A stretch of DNA of 64,000 bases from CBDFKU01 sp965248975 (GCA_965248975.1 CBDFKU010000014.1:192359-256358), one strand, 5' to 3'. Positions 54,316-63,988 are shown, counted from the stretch's first letter. Translations and numbers: made by a program. Notes: generated by a model from the letters alone, not told the origin.

Positions 54316-55560
54316 TCAATCAGCCAGGTCCGCCGTCGGAGACGCCATCGGCTCCCGCGGACGGCCCAGTATAGCATAGGACACCACCAGGCAGACCACC
54401 AGGCTCACCACCGCCGCCGGCTGGCCCAGGCCCAGTGTGGAGGAGATGAAGGCCCACATGAAGGGTCCGACTACCCGGGCCAACTTGCCCACCATGCCGT
54501 GTAGGCCGAAGAACTCCCCGGTGTACTCTGGTGGTGTGAATGTCAGCATGTAGGGCCGGTCGGCCGTCCATATCCCTGACATGGCGACCCCGGTGAGGCA
54601 CCCCACCAGCCAATAGAGATGCGTGGTCCATGACAGCCATGGAATCCCGATGGCGATCAGAAGCAGCACGGTCCACAGTATCAGGGCGTAGTTCAGCACC
54701 TTGCCCGGCCCCAGCCGGTCCACCATACGGCCCCAGAAGATCCCGCCGGGGATGGCAACGGATATCCCGGCCAGCAAGACCATCTGAATCATCCGGTCGC
54801 TCAGTCCCACCGTCTCCGAAGCGTAGACCACGGCGAAGGCGACCGTCGTGTTGATGCCCATGCCGTAAAAGAAGCGGCCCATGAGGAACTGGCGCAAGCC
54901 AGGGTAGCGGTGAAGGTTCCTTACATTACTATTCAACTGGGTGAAGGCCTGCCCGATTTGGGCCACGAGCGCTCCAGGGCGGACGGCTTTCCGCCTTTCC
55001 TTGAGCAGCAGAAAGATCGGGAGGGAGAACACCAAGAACAGGATGGCGACGACGTGAAAGACGAAAACGTGGCCCCTGGAGTCTGTGAGGGCCAATGCCA
55101 CAGCCACCGCTATGAAGGACCCAACGTATCCGATGCCGGTGCCCAGGCCCGATACCATGCCACGGTTGGCCTCGGTGCTGACGTCGGGAAGAAGGGAGTT
55201 GTAGAAAATGGTACCCAACTCCATGGTGCTTAGAGCTATGGCGAAGAGTACCAGTGACACCAACAGCCCCCCGTTGCCCAAGGCGAGGGTGGCGGCTATG
55301 CAGGACAGCGTGGCCGCCAGCAGCAGGGGCATCCGGCGGCCCATCTGGTCGGAGATGGCGCCTAGAATAGGCGACGCCACCAGCACCACGACCATGATAG
55401 CCGCCAGGCTGTAGCCCAGAGTGGCGTCGTTTCCCCCCAGGTCATCGATGAGCCACAGGGGAAAGGCGAGGCCCACGACCCCGGTCCAGAAAACTGTGTT
55501 GGCCACGTCGTAGGATACCCACGCGCCCACTGCGGCACGCGTCGGCTTCGGTTGGTTCAA
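54316..55560 (-). CDS. MFS transporter (UMF1/Atg22-like)
   Basis: 414 residues with twelve predicted membrane helices and the MFS loop DQMGRRMPLL between helices 2 and 3. The motif VSYDVANTVFW near the N-terminus is typical of the UMF1 group. The substrate is unknown. It is followed by the DinB-like gene and then the duplicated ferredoxin-fold gene on the same strand. Confidence 0.87.
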   Translation of the reverse strand: MNQPKPTRAAVGAWVSYDVANTVFWTGVVGLAFPLWLIDDLGGNDATLGYSLAAIMVVVLVASPILGAISDQMGRRMPLLLAATLSCIAATLALGNGGLLVSLVLFAIALSTMELGTIFYNSLLPDVSTEANRGMVSGLGTGIGYVGSFIAVAVALALTDSRGHVFVFHVVAILFLVFSLPIFLLLKERRKAVRPGALVAQIGQAFTQLNSNVRNLHRYPGLRQFLMGRFFYGMGINTTVAFAVVYASETVGLSDRMIQMVLLAGISVAIPGGIFWGRMVDRLGPGKVLNYALILWTVLLLIAIGIPWLSWTTHLYWLVGCLTGVAMSGIWTADRPYMLTFTPPEYTGEFFGLHGMVGKLARVVGPFMWAFISSTLGLGQPAAVVSLVVCLVVSYAILGRPREPMASPTADLAD

Positions 55561-55608
55561 GCCAGGTCCCCCAAGTCGTGGTGGCTCCTCGCCCGTTCGC
55601 CTTCTATT

Positions 55609-58067
55609 CTACGCGGATAACCCCGTTTCATGCACCAGGCCGAAGGTCAAAAGAGGGTCTTCCCGCTCCGTGGCGAACTCAACATAGGTGAGATCACCCT
55701 CCTGTCGAAGGCTCAAGGACTCAGCGCCCCCACCCTTCACCTCCAACCCGGGAGGTCCGTAGAGGGCAACGGTGTACCTGTGCTTTCCGATACCCCCCGT
55801 GGGTGAGGATGGCAAACGGAAGCTTACCGTAACGTCGCGGGCGCTTTCCTGAAGGCCGGTCACCTGCCGGCCCGAAACGGTTATGTATTTGTCCGGGAAC
55901 CCCAGGAAGTGAAACTGTCCCAGCTTAGGCGCGATGACGTAGTAGTGTCCCTGGGCCGGCTCCAGGCTCCCTCCAAGGGTGGTCCCCTGCACGACCCTGC
56001 CGGCAAGGTAGTCATATACCAGCGACTCCCAGACGTATCCTGAGAGCTCGTCCAGGTTCAGGCTGTAGCCGGCGGCGTCCTGGCCCACGTTGAATGCCGC
56101 CAGGTAGATCCATTTCCTTCCACCGACCGTGGTGGTGGTGTAGAAAGCCAGCACGTCGGACTGAAGTGTAGAGACCACCGGGACGGGCGGGTGATCGGGC
56201 TTGGCCGTTCGCCCGTCTGGAAAACACAACCGGTCAAGGATGCTCTTGTCGATGAAGCCGGCCTTGTCCCCCACGGCCACCACGCCCGCGCTCATGGCCC
56301 GCAGCAGGGCTTCGTACTCTGCGTTGGGCTCCGCCCCTCCGGGTGTTGGCGGTTGGTGAGGAACACATCGTAGGAGGGAGCCAGACCCAACGAGCCTGCC
56401 AGGAGGGACAGCAGGACGTTGTGCCTGATGCTGTCCTGGAAGGGCATGAAGTTTCTGACCTGGCCGGTGACCCGCAACGCCTCGACCTGTTGGCTCTGGT
56501 GGTTCAGGTAGTCGGTATGGGTGCGAACGGCCATGACGTTACGGTGTCGAGTGGACGCCAGGTAATGGCCGATGGTTGGCATGCACATCATCACCGCCAT
56601 GCCACGGTCCCCGAAGGCGCCTGCAAGGTCGTCGAACCAGCGATCAGCGCTGCCTATCCTGCTTCGAAGGGAAGGCGAGTTCTGTAGCTGGGTCCGCAGG
56701 AAGTCGGGCCATATGCCAAGGGCGCCCCAGCTCTCGAACTCCCCGGCGAGGCCCTCGTAGAACGTCCGCTCCACCGGGTAGGAGGACGCGGGGCCGACGG
56801 TGAACTCGTGCTTTCCCATGTAGTCGTTGGGGGTGTCGAAAGCCGACATATGAAGCAGGTATGGTATTCCGGTTTCCCGGTGCACCGTCTCCAGTCCCCT
56901 GGGATACTTAACCGGATCCGGCTTGTAGCTCCGTGCGAAGCCCACCTGGCCGTACCTGTACCACAGGTCCAGGCCGAAGTAGCCGATGGGTACCTCCGCA
57001 TCCCTGAAACAGGCGGACAGCTCCTGGAGGACCTCCTCGTCCGCCTTCCGGAACAGCTCGGTGTAGTAGCCGCCGAAGCAGTTCCAGTAGCCGGCGGTGC
57101 CCAGAAGCGGGTGGTCCGAATGGTCGCGTCTATCCTTTCCGCCGGCCTCGAGGAGCCAGTCTCCCAGCCGATAGAGGGTTTCTGCGACCCCTCGACCGAA
57201 CACCAGCGCCGTTCGTGTGGTGGTGTTTCGGGGGATCCCGTCAACCGAGCCGTGGAGTCCCCTGGCCACCGCCGTCTCCGAAGGCGTATCTATGACCCGC
57301 AGAGGGCTTATCAGGAAATGGTTGAAGGGGGCGGCCGCCAGGGTCCTCTCCTGATCGTCGTAGAGGACCAGGGGGCAGAAGGGCTTCTTGGAGATGGTGC
57401 TCAGGTCTTCTTTAGGGGAGTAACCAGCCTTGCTCAGCTTGGATGGCAGGTTGGCCAGGCCCCTGCCGGTAACGGCCTCTGGGAAATGTCCGCCGTCCCT
57501 GGAGCTCTCGAGTGAAATCAGTCCCCAGGTGTAGGCCAGGTAGTTGAGGTCCTCCGCCAGGAGCATTATCGGAGAGTTGAATGTGGTGTCGTGGAAGCTG
57601 TCCTCCACGTAGGTCCCAGCGATATCCTCCAGCGCGGTGGTCTCCACGGTCAGCCTGGAGCCGCCGTAGTTCCGCAGCTCCTGCCTTATCGCGGGAACGT
57701 CCCCACCGTACACGCCTGGAACCGTGTATATCAGGGCATGGTAGTCGTACCGTCCCAGACGATCTCGTCCCGTTCCCTGCAACGCCTCCAGCACCCTGAT
57801 CGACCCATCGGAGGTCCAGCGCCAGACGCCGTCTACCGGCAGCCCGATCCCCAGATCCTCTATGAACTCGTGGCCGTCGTAAGCCAGGCTGAACCCTTCC
57901 CCCCGGCGCTGGACGGAGATGTCTCCGGTACTCATGTCGATGCTCTCGATATCGTTCCCAGACGATAGCAGTCGGGGTGGGTGCGCCTTGACCAGGGAGG
58001 CCCAATCCCATGCCCAGTCCCATGCAGTGTAGCATCGCCCCACTACTTGGGCCGCCGGCGAGGTCAC
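55609..58067 (-). CDS. Glycoside hydrolase-like (GH36/clan D-like) protein, one frameshift
   Basis: Two frames are needed: the first runs from about 58067 to the TGA at 56292, the second from about 56340 to 55609. They join if one base is missing in the CCCC run (56334-56337). The N-terminal beta-rich domain is followed by a TIM-barrel-like part with GYWNCFGGYY, GYFGLDLWYRYGQ and FMPFQDS. The C-terminal beta-sandwich contains WIYLAAFNVG. This is similar to alpha-galactosidase/raffinose-synthase type proteins, but the family cannot be fixed from motifs. The start is unclear; an ATG at 57932 (codon 46) is an alternative. A 16-bp inverted repeat lies upstream. Confidence 0.75.
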
Positions 58068-58186
58068 TATAAGAGGTTGCCGTTGGCGTCGTCAAGGGGA
58101 AAACTGCTCGGCCCAACGTTCGCTACATGGCCCTTTCAGGTCCGGTGCCGATTATTTTCGCTAAAGAAGTCATTCAACCCCTGACG

Positions 58187-58254
58187 CCCAGGGTGCCAGC
58201 ACTTTGATAACCTGTGTGCAGGCACCATACGCTCCCATGTGCTGGCACCCTGGG
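58187..58254. repeat. Perfect 16-bp inverted repeat in a divergent intergenic region
   Basis: CCCAGGGTGCCAGCAC (58187-58202) and its exact reverse complement (58239-58254) are separated by 36 nt. It sits between the glycosidase-like gene (minus) and the secreted protein gene (plus), where it could be an operator, a dispersed palindrome or the ends of a small element. Confidence 0.6.
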
Positions 58255-58331
58255 GGATCGTGAGGTGTCCTGCCACGATAAGTTGCGGGTATGTTTCGCA
58301 TCCCGATTTCGGATATGAGGGGGGTTAGGCT

Positions 58332-58778
58332 ATGTGGCGAATGAAATCCATGATGGTCCTGGGAGTGGTAGCCGCCGTGTTCGTTCTGGGCGCCGTTGTC
58401 GCCTACGGGCATTGGTGGTGGAACTCGCAGATCGATGTGGAAGGTGCGGACGTCAGGACAGTCTGGACCGTGACGGACGATACCGAAGACGATTACACCA
58501 CGGTTATTACGGTGGCCCTACCCCCCGATGCGGTGGCGGAGATCATAGAGGTGGCCTCCAACGAGGTCGTTACGTTAATCACCGACGACGATCTCCACTG
58601 CCGGGCGAGCACCATAGATGCACAGGTCACCTACGTGGTCACCGCCGGCCCCACCGCGACGGGCACGGAGGCGGAGGTTTGGGTTACCGCGGATGGCGTT
58701 GAGCTTGGCCGGAAGACGGGCGGACTAGGCGTGGCGATACATCTGGACGTCGATATCCCAGGTACCTGCTCGGGTTAG
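58332..58778 (+). CDS. Small secreted protein of unknown function
   Basis: 148 residues with a clear signal (MVLGVVAAVFVLGAVVAYG). The mature part is beta-rich with many Thr/Val/Asp, and has two cysteines (LHCRAS and GTCSG) that could pair. It looks like an Ig-like or fimbrial-type fold, but no family is recognised. The ATG has GAGGGGGG upstream, and an internal ATG at 58344 is possible. A GC-rich hairpin lies 25 nt after the stop. Confidence 0.65.
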   Translation: MWRMKSMMVLGVVAAVFVLGAVVAYGHWWWNSQIDVEGADVRTVWTVTDDTEDDYTTVITVALPPDAVAEIIEVASNEVVTLITDDDLHCRASTIDAQVTYVVTAGPTATGTEAEVWVTADGVELGRKTGGLGVAIHLDVDIPGTCSG

Positions 58779-58802
58779 AGAAAGTGTAATTTCCCCGTCC
58801 TC

Positions 58803-58844
58803 CCATCGCCCTCGCCCCTTCATGCCCGGGGGCGGGGGCGATGG
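58803..58844. terminator. GC-rich hairpin after the secreted-protein gene
   Basis: CCATCGCCCTCGCCCC (58803-58818) pairs with the mirrored arm ending at 58844, with a single G-U. The 16-bp stem and 10-nt loop could act as a terminator, although no U-tract follows. Confidence 0.4.
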
Positions 58845-58914
58845 AAGCGACTTATGCCAACTGTCCGTAGATTTAACAGTGCCGGTAGAAACCGTCGGTC
58901 GCCATCGGGCATCG

Positions 58915-58923
58915 TGATATAAT
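58915..58923 (+). promoter_or_regulatory. Extended -10 promoter of the histidine kinase gene
   Basis: TGATATAAT is a full -10 with the TGn extension, 60 nt before the start at 58984. No -35 is seen. Confidence 0.5.
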
Positions 58924-58983
58924 TGGTGGCGGATTCCCTGCGATGGGGTCCCAAAGGGTTAACAAGCAAGCGGGACTCGACAG

Positions 58984-60951
58984 TTGATTAGGGTAAGCCA
59001 GCCACCGCCCCTTGGTCTTTTTAGGCCCCTGTGGATATATGTGGCCCTCGTGGGCAGCGGAGGGACGGCTTGTCTTGTCTTTTGGATTCATCGGGCGGAG
59101 TGGGACGCCGCCACGCTTGGCGAGGTTGGCCTCTTCTCGGCCCTGATCGCGGTCGTGGGCTCCTTTCCATTGACCATCGCGCCCAGGGTCAAAGCCGACG
59201 TAACCACGGCTTTGCTTTTCGCCGCGGCGCTGCTCCTGGAGCCCGGGCCAGCAGCACTAACCGCCGTCCTTGGAATACTGACCTACACGATCTCCATGCG
59301 ATTCTTCGGGGATGGATTGCGCCTGGAGTGGTACAAGTACATCTTCAACGGCGCCGAGACGGCCCTGTCGACCTGCCTGACGTCGTTGCTTTTCCACGAG
59401 CTAGCCTCAAGCGGACCGACGAGTCCGGCCGTGGTAGTCGCTGCAGGGTCGATGTACATGGCTAACTCAGCCATGATCAGCTGCGCAGCCTCTATTCAGC
59501 TTGGTATGAGTCCCCTCCGCTTCTGGTGGGCCGGCACGAAACGGAACGGGCTTGCCCAGCTCAGCCTTCTTGCATTCGGGTTCCTGGGCGCCGTGGTATA
59601 CCAAGAGACTCCCTGGGCAGTGGCGGCTCTAGTCGTACCCGTGATCATCATATACATCGCCTTCTCTCATTTGGCTCGAAACATCATCGAGCTGGAGCGA
59701 GCGCGGGAGGCGCTCCAGAAGTCCAACGAAGAGCTGGAGCTGAAGGTGTTGGAACGGACCGCGTTGCTGGAGACCAGGGTACTGGAGCGAACTGCGGAGT
59801 TGACCCAGACGACCGAGCAGCTAAGGCAATCTCGCCGCCGTGTCGTGCATGCCCAGGAAGACCTGCGGAAAGAGGTCGCTCGCCTGCTTCATGGCCCCGT
59901 CCAGAACCGTCTGCTTGTGGCCACCAGTTGGCTGCGTACGGCCAGGGACGCCCTGGGCATAAACCCGAAGAGCAGCTCGGAGAACATAGATAACGCCACC
60001 CGCTTGATAGACGAGATCAACAGCGCCGATCTGCGGTCGGCCGTGCGGCGCCTCCACCCTGCGTTAATTATGGTGAGCCTTCAGGCCTCCGTGAAGTCCC
60101 TCGCCGACGAGTTTCAGGGGAGCTTCCAGGTCGAGCTCCATTTTGAGCACGGCCACAAAGCGACCGAAGATCTGTGGCAGACCGGTCTGAAGGAGGAGTT
60201 GCGTCTGGCCATCTTCCGAGTGGCGGAAGAAACCTTGACCAACGTTCTCAAGCACTCTGCCGCGTCCCGGGTCGATCTCAGTCTGGAACATCCCAGGGGA
60301 GACCTGGTCACTCTGACTATCCGGGACAACGGCCGTGGATTCGACGTCAACAAAACGGTCCGTGGGTTCGGCGTCCTGTCCATGGAGGACTATTGCGGCG
60401 CCGTCGGTGGGTCCCTGGAGGTGGAGAGCAAGGTGAACGACGGCACCATGATAGCCGCCTCGTTCCCTATATCCATGAGCCTTGCAGACAGGCCTTCGGC
60501 TGCCGAACGCGTCCTCGACGGCGTCCCCCCGGCGCCGTCCAATGGCAACGGGCATAGTGAGCTGTCGGCCAATGGAGAGGTCACCACGCTGGTGGTAGTG
60601 GACGACCAGCCCGACTTCTGTGCCCTGGTCAGGGAGCTGTTAGCCCCATACAGACAGTTTCAGGTCCTGGCGGAGGCCCATGATGGTCTGAGCCCTTTGC
60701 GACAGGTGGAGCAGCTCCGCCCGGATGTCGTCATGTTGGATGTCGAGATGCCCGGGCTCCATGGTCTAGAGACGGCCAACGAGATACAGAATCGTTTCCC
60801 CGAGGTTAAAATAGTAATGATGAGCGCCTACCACCAACTAGAGTACATAGAAAATACCCAGCTCAGTGGGCATTGGGAGTTTATCCCCAAGGTGGAGCTC
60901 TCCGTGAGGCGGCTCCAGCAAGCCTGTCGGGAGCTGGAGCGGCTCGCCTAG
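58984..60951 (+). CDS. Membrane histidine kinase fused to a C-terminal receiver
   Basis: 655 residues from a TTG. The N-terminal half has about seven membrane helices (residues 15-230). A coiled coil (235-300) leads to the dimerisation helix with His303 in LLHGPVQ, a variant of the HisKA_3 H-box. The HATPase core has N420 in EETLTNVLKH and DNGRGF at 448-453. The receiver has acidic D540/D541, phospho-acceptor D586 in DVVMLDVEMPG and K636. It is a hybrid kinase with no separate DNA-binding output. No response regulator with a DNA-binding domain is nearby. It is followed by exonuclease III 17 nt later. Confidence 0.88.
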   Translation: MIRVSQPPPLGLFRPLWIYVALVGSGGTACLVFWIHRAEWDAATLGEVGLFSALIAVVGSFPLTIAPRVKADVTTALLFAAALLLEPGPAALTAVLGILTYTISMRFFGDGLRLEWYKYIFNGAETALSTCLTSLLFHELASSGPTSPAVVVAAGSMYMANSAMISCAASIQLGMSPLRFWWAGTKRNGLAQLSLLAFGFLGAVVYQETPWAVAALVVPVIIIYIAFSHLARNIIELERAREALQKSNEELELKVLERTALLETRVLERTAELTQTTEQLRQSRRRVVHAQEDLRKEVARLLHGPVQNRLLVATSWLRTARDALGINPKSSSENIDNATRLIDEINSADLRSAVRRLHPALIMVSLQASVKSLADEFQGSFQVELHFEHGHKATEDLWQTGLKEELRLAIFRVAEETLTNVLKHSAASRVDLSLEHPRGDLVTLTIRDNGRGFDVNKTVRGFGVLSMEDYCGAVGGSLEVESKVNDGTMIAASFPISMSLADRPSAAERVLDGVPPAPSNGNGHSELSANGEVTTLVVVDDQPDFCALVRELLAPYRQFQVLAEAHDGLSPLRQVEQLRPDVVMLDVEMPGLHGLETANEIQNRFPEVKIVMMSAYHQLEYIENTQLSGHWEFIPKVELSVRRLQQACRELERLA

Positions 60952-60968
60952 CCGAGACGATTCATCTG

Positions 60969-61748
60969 ATGACTATCCTCCGAGCTCTCTCCTGGAACGT
61001 CAACGGCCTCCGCGCAGTCCAGAAAAAGGGGTATTCCGACTGGCTCGCCAGGGAAAGCCCGGACATCTTGTGCCTCCAGGAAACCAAGGCCGCCGTCGAC
61101 CAGCTTCCGGCCGACCTCACCGACGTGGAAGGATACAGGACTTACTTCTCTTCCGCAGAGAAGAAGGGATACAGCGGGGTGGCTCTGTACACCAAGAGGG
61201 CTCCCCAGCGGGTGTCCTACGGGTTCGGCAACGATGAGTTCGATCGTGAGGGGCGGATCATCATGGCCGACTATACCGACTTCGTTCTGTTCAACATCTA
61301 TTTCCCCAACGGCAAGTCCTCCAGCGAGCGTCTGAACTACAAGATGAGGTTCTACTACACGTTCCTGGATATCGTCGACCGCCTGAGGACAGAAGGAAGG
61401 CATATCGTAGTCTGTGGAGACGTGAACACGGCCCACAAAGAGATCGACCTGGCCAGACCCAAGGCCAACCGCAACATCTCCGGCTTTTTGCCTGAAGAGC
61501 GGGCATGGATCGACAAGTTCCTGAGCCACGGTTACATCGACATATTCAGGACCTTTAACGAGGAGCCGGGGCAATACACCTTTTGGGACACGATGACCAG
61601 GGCGCGGGACCGAAACATCGGCTGGCGGATCGACTATTTCTTCGTCGACCAGGAACTCGCTCACCGGGTGAAGGCGGCCTACATCATGTCGGAAGTTATG
61701 GGCTCCGACCACTGCCCCGTTGGCATAGACATCGAGGTGGGCTCCTAA
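60969..61748 (+). CDS. xth: Exodeoxyribonuclease III (AP endonuclease)
   Basis: 259 residues from the ATG at 60969, which matches the start of the family (MTILRALSWNVNGLRA). The metal-binding motif LQETK, VVCGDVNTAH, the NIGWRIDYFFVD segment and the closing GSDHCPVGIDI with the catalytic His are all in place. It cuts DNA 5' to abasic sites and removes 3' blocks. It follows the kinase in 17 nt and could be co-transcribed. Confidence 0.96.
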   Translation: MTILRALSWNVNGLRAVQKKGYSDWLARESPDILCLQETKAAVDQLPADLTDVEGYRTYFSSAEKKGYSGVALYTKRAPQRVSYGFGNDEFDREGRIIMADYTDFVLFNIYFPNGKSSSERLNYKMRFYYTFLDIVDRLRTEGRHIVVCGDVNTAHKEIDLARPKANRNISGFLPEERAWIDKFLSHGYIDIFRTFNEEPGQYTFWDTMTRARDRNIGWRIDYFFVDQELAHRVKAAYIMSEVMGSDHCPVGIDIEVGS

Positions 61749-61820
61749 GGATGGGGCAAAGCCTCCGGTGGCGGCGAAATTCGCCTTGTGAAGCGGGCCC
61801 AAGCTTGCTAGAATTAGGCC

Positions 61821-63404
61821 GTGGGCATCGATCACTTGTTTTCTAAACGTAGGACCGGAGGCGACCGTCCCAGGGGGTCGTCGACCTTTGCAGACCCCCG
61901 GGTCGGCGCCGGTGTCTACGTCGACATGGAGAACCTCCGCGACGACGTGCTGAGAGACGGCACGAAGCGCACCGCCACGAGTCAGGAGACAATCCGGCGC
62001 AAGGAGATCGTCAGGGGCCAGCAGGTTATCAGGACCCTCCTGGATACATGGCCCCAGGGGGCTCCCAAACCCCAGAGGCTATCCCTGTATGTTCGGGCCG
62101 ACCTGGTGGAGGTTTGGCGTCTGTCGTCCGTAGACCAGTTCCCCGGCCTGGAAGTGGATGTAAAGGGGGTCCAGCACTTCAGTTCCTCGGCGAAGAACAC
62201 CGCGGATATCGCCTTGGTTGCCGATGCCATCGCCGACCTGGTTCTGGGCCGGGTAGGGTACGTCGCGGTCGTCAGCGACGATAGCGATTTCATATCGCTG
62301 TATGCCAAGGTGCGGGAGGAGATGGAGCGAGCCAACTCCGATCTACGAGTCGTGCCCTTTCTCTGGGTGGTAACCGACCGCCCCAGGACGGTGTCCGCCT
62401 CGGTCCGCGATTACTTCCCCGACAGACATCTACACGTCATCCACTGGGAAGAGAATGGCCGCCAGAGTCCCGGTATTGACCCGGTTGCCAACGTCCCTCG
62501 GACGGCGGCCTCTCCCCCCCGGCCGGCCGCTGCTCCTCGGCCGGTAGCCCCCGCCCCACGGCCGGTAGCCACCGCCCCCCGGCCGGCCGCTACTCCTCGG
62601 CCGATAGCCCCCGCCCCCCGGACCCTGGCCCCCGCTCCCACTCCGGTACCTCCGGCCTCGCCGGTGGTGGCCTCCGCGCCCCCAGCGGCCGCGGAGGTAG
62701 CCCGGGATGGGTCGGTGACCTGGGAAGAGATGGCCCGGACTATCGCAAGGGAGATGCCGGTGGGCAGCTTCAAAAGCGCCGATTGTCAGGGGATCATACG
62801 GAAACACTGGCCCGGCCATCCCCTTGCGACCGCCAGCGGCCCCCGTCTGGGCAACGAGTTCAAGAGGACGGTGTGGCCCCTGCTGGAGAAATGGGGCGCC
62901 AGGGAGGCTCCTGGCCAGAAGCCCCGCCGTTACTACATGACCGAAGAGGCCAAGGCGGGCGCTCTAGGTGCCGAGGTCGTCGGATCGCCCGGCCAGGCCG
63001 AGGTCGTCGGATCGCCCGGCCAGGCCGAGGTCGTCGGATCGCCCGGCCAGACTGAGGTAGGTGGATCGCCCAGCCAGGCCGAGGTAGGTGGATCGCCCAG
63101 CCAGGCCGAGGTAGGTGGATCGCCCAGCCAGGCTGAGGTAGATGGATCGCCCAGCCAGGCCGAGGTAGGTGGATCGCCCAGCCAGGCCGAGGTAGGCGGA
63201 TCGCCCGACCAGGCCGAGGTAGGCGGATCGCCCGACCAGGCCGAGGTAGGCGGATCGCCCGACCAGGCCGAGGTAGGCGGATCGCCCGACCAGGCCGAGG
63301 TAGGCGGATCGCCCGACCAGGCCGAGGTAGGCGGATCGCCCGACCAGGCCGAGGTAGGCGGATCGCCCAGCCAGGCCGAGGTAGGTCTACGGAGCTGGCC
63401 GTAG
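61821..63404 (+). CDS. NYN-domain (PIN-like) protein with a 15-copy repeat tail
   Basis: 527 residues from a GTG at 61821. The NYN nuclease domain has VYVDMEN at 32-38 and the acidic SDDSDF at 152-157, with Asp129 between, the usual metal-binding positions. A Pro/Ala-rich linker (about 225-290) joins it to a winged-helix-like region with TWEEMARTIAREMPVGSFKS. The tail is 15 copies of a 9-residue unit AEVGGSPDQ. Similar NYN proteins (LabA/DUF88) are RNases. The tail may mediate multivalent binding. The antisense strand of the repeat is also open but not coding. Confidence 0.86.
   Translation: MGIDHLFSKRRTGGDRPRGSSTFADPRVGAGVYVDMENLRDDVLRDGTKRTATSQETIRRKEIVRGQQVIRTLLDTWPQGAPKPQRLSLYVRADLVEVWRLSSVDQFPGLEVDVKGVQHFSSSAKNTADIALVADAIADLVLGRVGYVAVVSDDSDFISLYAKVREEMERANSDLRVVPFLWVVTDRPRTVSASVRDYFPDRHLHVIHWEENGRQSPGIDPVANVPRTAASPPRPAAAPRPVAPAPRPVATAPRPAATPRPIAPAPRTLAPAPTPVPPASPVVASAPPAAAEVARDGSVTWEEMARTIAREMPVGSFKSADCQGIIRKHWPGHPLATASGPRLGNEFKRTVWPLLEKWGAREAPGQKPRRYYMTEEAKAGALGAEVVGSPGQAEVVGSPGQAEVVGSPGQTEVGGSPSQAEVGGSPSQAEVGGSPSQAEVDGSPSQAEVGGSPSQAEVGGSPDQAEVGGSPDQAEVGGSPDQAEVGGSPDQAEVGGSPDQAEVGGSPDQAEVGGSPSQAEVGLRSWP
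62970..63374. repeat. 27-bp tandem repeat, 15 copies
   Basis: The unit starts GCCGAGGTCGTCGGATCG and encodes the 9-mer AEVVGSPGQ, AEVGGSPSQ or AEVGGSPDQ. Variants are grouped: three GQ, then five SQ, six DQ and a last SQ. Copies differ by one or two bases, which suggests recent expansion by slippage or unequal crossing over. Confidence 0.9.
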
Positions 63405-63556
63405 CTCGGTCCGCTTTTCTGTAGTGTGCCCCGGCGTTTTCTGGAACCGTTCATCGTGTAAGCAGCGGTCCGTCCACTCTCCCCCATCCTGTTCCTCGGG
63501 TTGCTGTTGGTCGTGGATGCGGTACTAGGGGTCGTGAGCCCGGGGGCTCGCTGGAC

Positions 63557-63585
63557 TTGAAACCGGCCGTGGCGGTATCTATAAT
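63557..63585 (+). promoter_or_regulatory. Strong sigma-70 promoter of the tRNA cluster
   Basis: TTGAAA (63557-63562), a 17-nt spacer, TATAAT (63580-63585). Transcription would begin about 15 nt before the first tRNA. Confidence 0.85.
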
Positions 63586-63606
63586 GAAGAGCGTCGGATC
63601 AAGAAG

Positions 63607-63682
63607 GGGCGGTTAGCTCAGCGGTTAGAGCGCCTCGTTCACACCGAGGAGGTCAGAGGTTCAAATCCTCTATCGCCCACCA
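63607..63682 (+). tRNA. tRNA-Val (anticodon CAC)
   Basis: A full cloverleaf: acceptor GGGCGGT/ATCGCCC, a D-arm with AGCTC/GAGC, an anticodon stem CCTCG/CGAGG around TTCACAC (CAC at the centre) and a T-arm with GTTCAAATC. CCA is encoded (63680-63682). Confidence 0.95.
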
Positions 63683-63766
63683 TACCTAAGCCTACCAGTG
63701 GACCGGACCCTGACACGTTGAGGCGCCGCAGCGTCCTCGACAGGTGGTTCACCGGTAGCCCCTCGG

Positions 63767-63852
63767 GCCGAGGTGGCGGAACGGCAGACGCGCTACGTTC
63801 AGGGCGTAGTGCCCTTACGGGCGTGTGGGTTCAAATCCCACTCTCGGCACCA
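63767..63852 (+). tRNA. tRNA-Leu (anticodon CAG)
   Basis: Class II tRNA: acceptor GCCGAGG with the complementary end, an anticodon arm CTACG/CGTAG around TTCAGGG, a long variable arm TGCCCTTACGGGCG and a T-arm GTTCAAATC. CCA is encoded. Confidence 0.94.
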
Positions 63853-63878
63853 GACCAAACCCTACGGATCGCACAAAG

Positions 63879-63956
63879 GCGCTTGTAGCTCAGCTTGGAT
63901 AGAGCGCATCCCTGCGGAGGATGAGGCCGTGGGTTCGAGTCCCGCCAAGCGCACCA
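63879..63956 (+). tRNA. tRNA-Arg (anticodon GCG)
   Basis: Acceptor GCGCTTG with its matching end, an anticodon stem CATCC/GGATG around CTGCGGA, and a T-arm GTTCGAGTC. CCA is encoded at the 3' end. Confidence 0.93.
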
Positions 63957-63988
63957 CACTCCTTCCAAGCATCATCGATGGCATACTC

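Noticed and set aside
62970..63374. CRISPR-like array
   Set aside because: Repeats are contiguous 27-bp coding units without spacers.
62933..63487. 184-codon frame on the minus strand over the repeat region
   Set aside because: The repeat is GC-rich and open in several frames. The plus strand carries the NYN domain and a better start.
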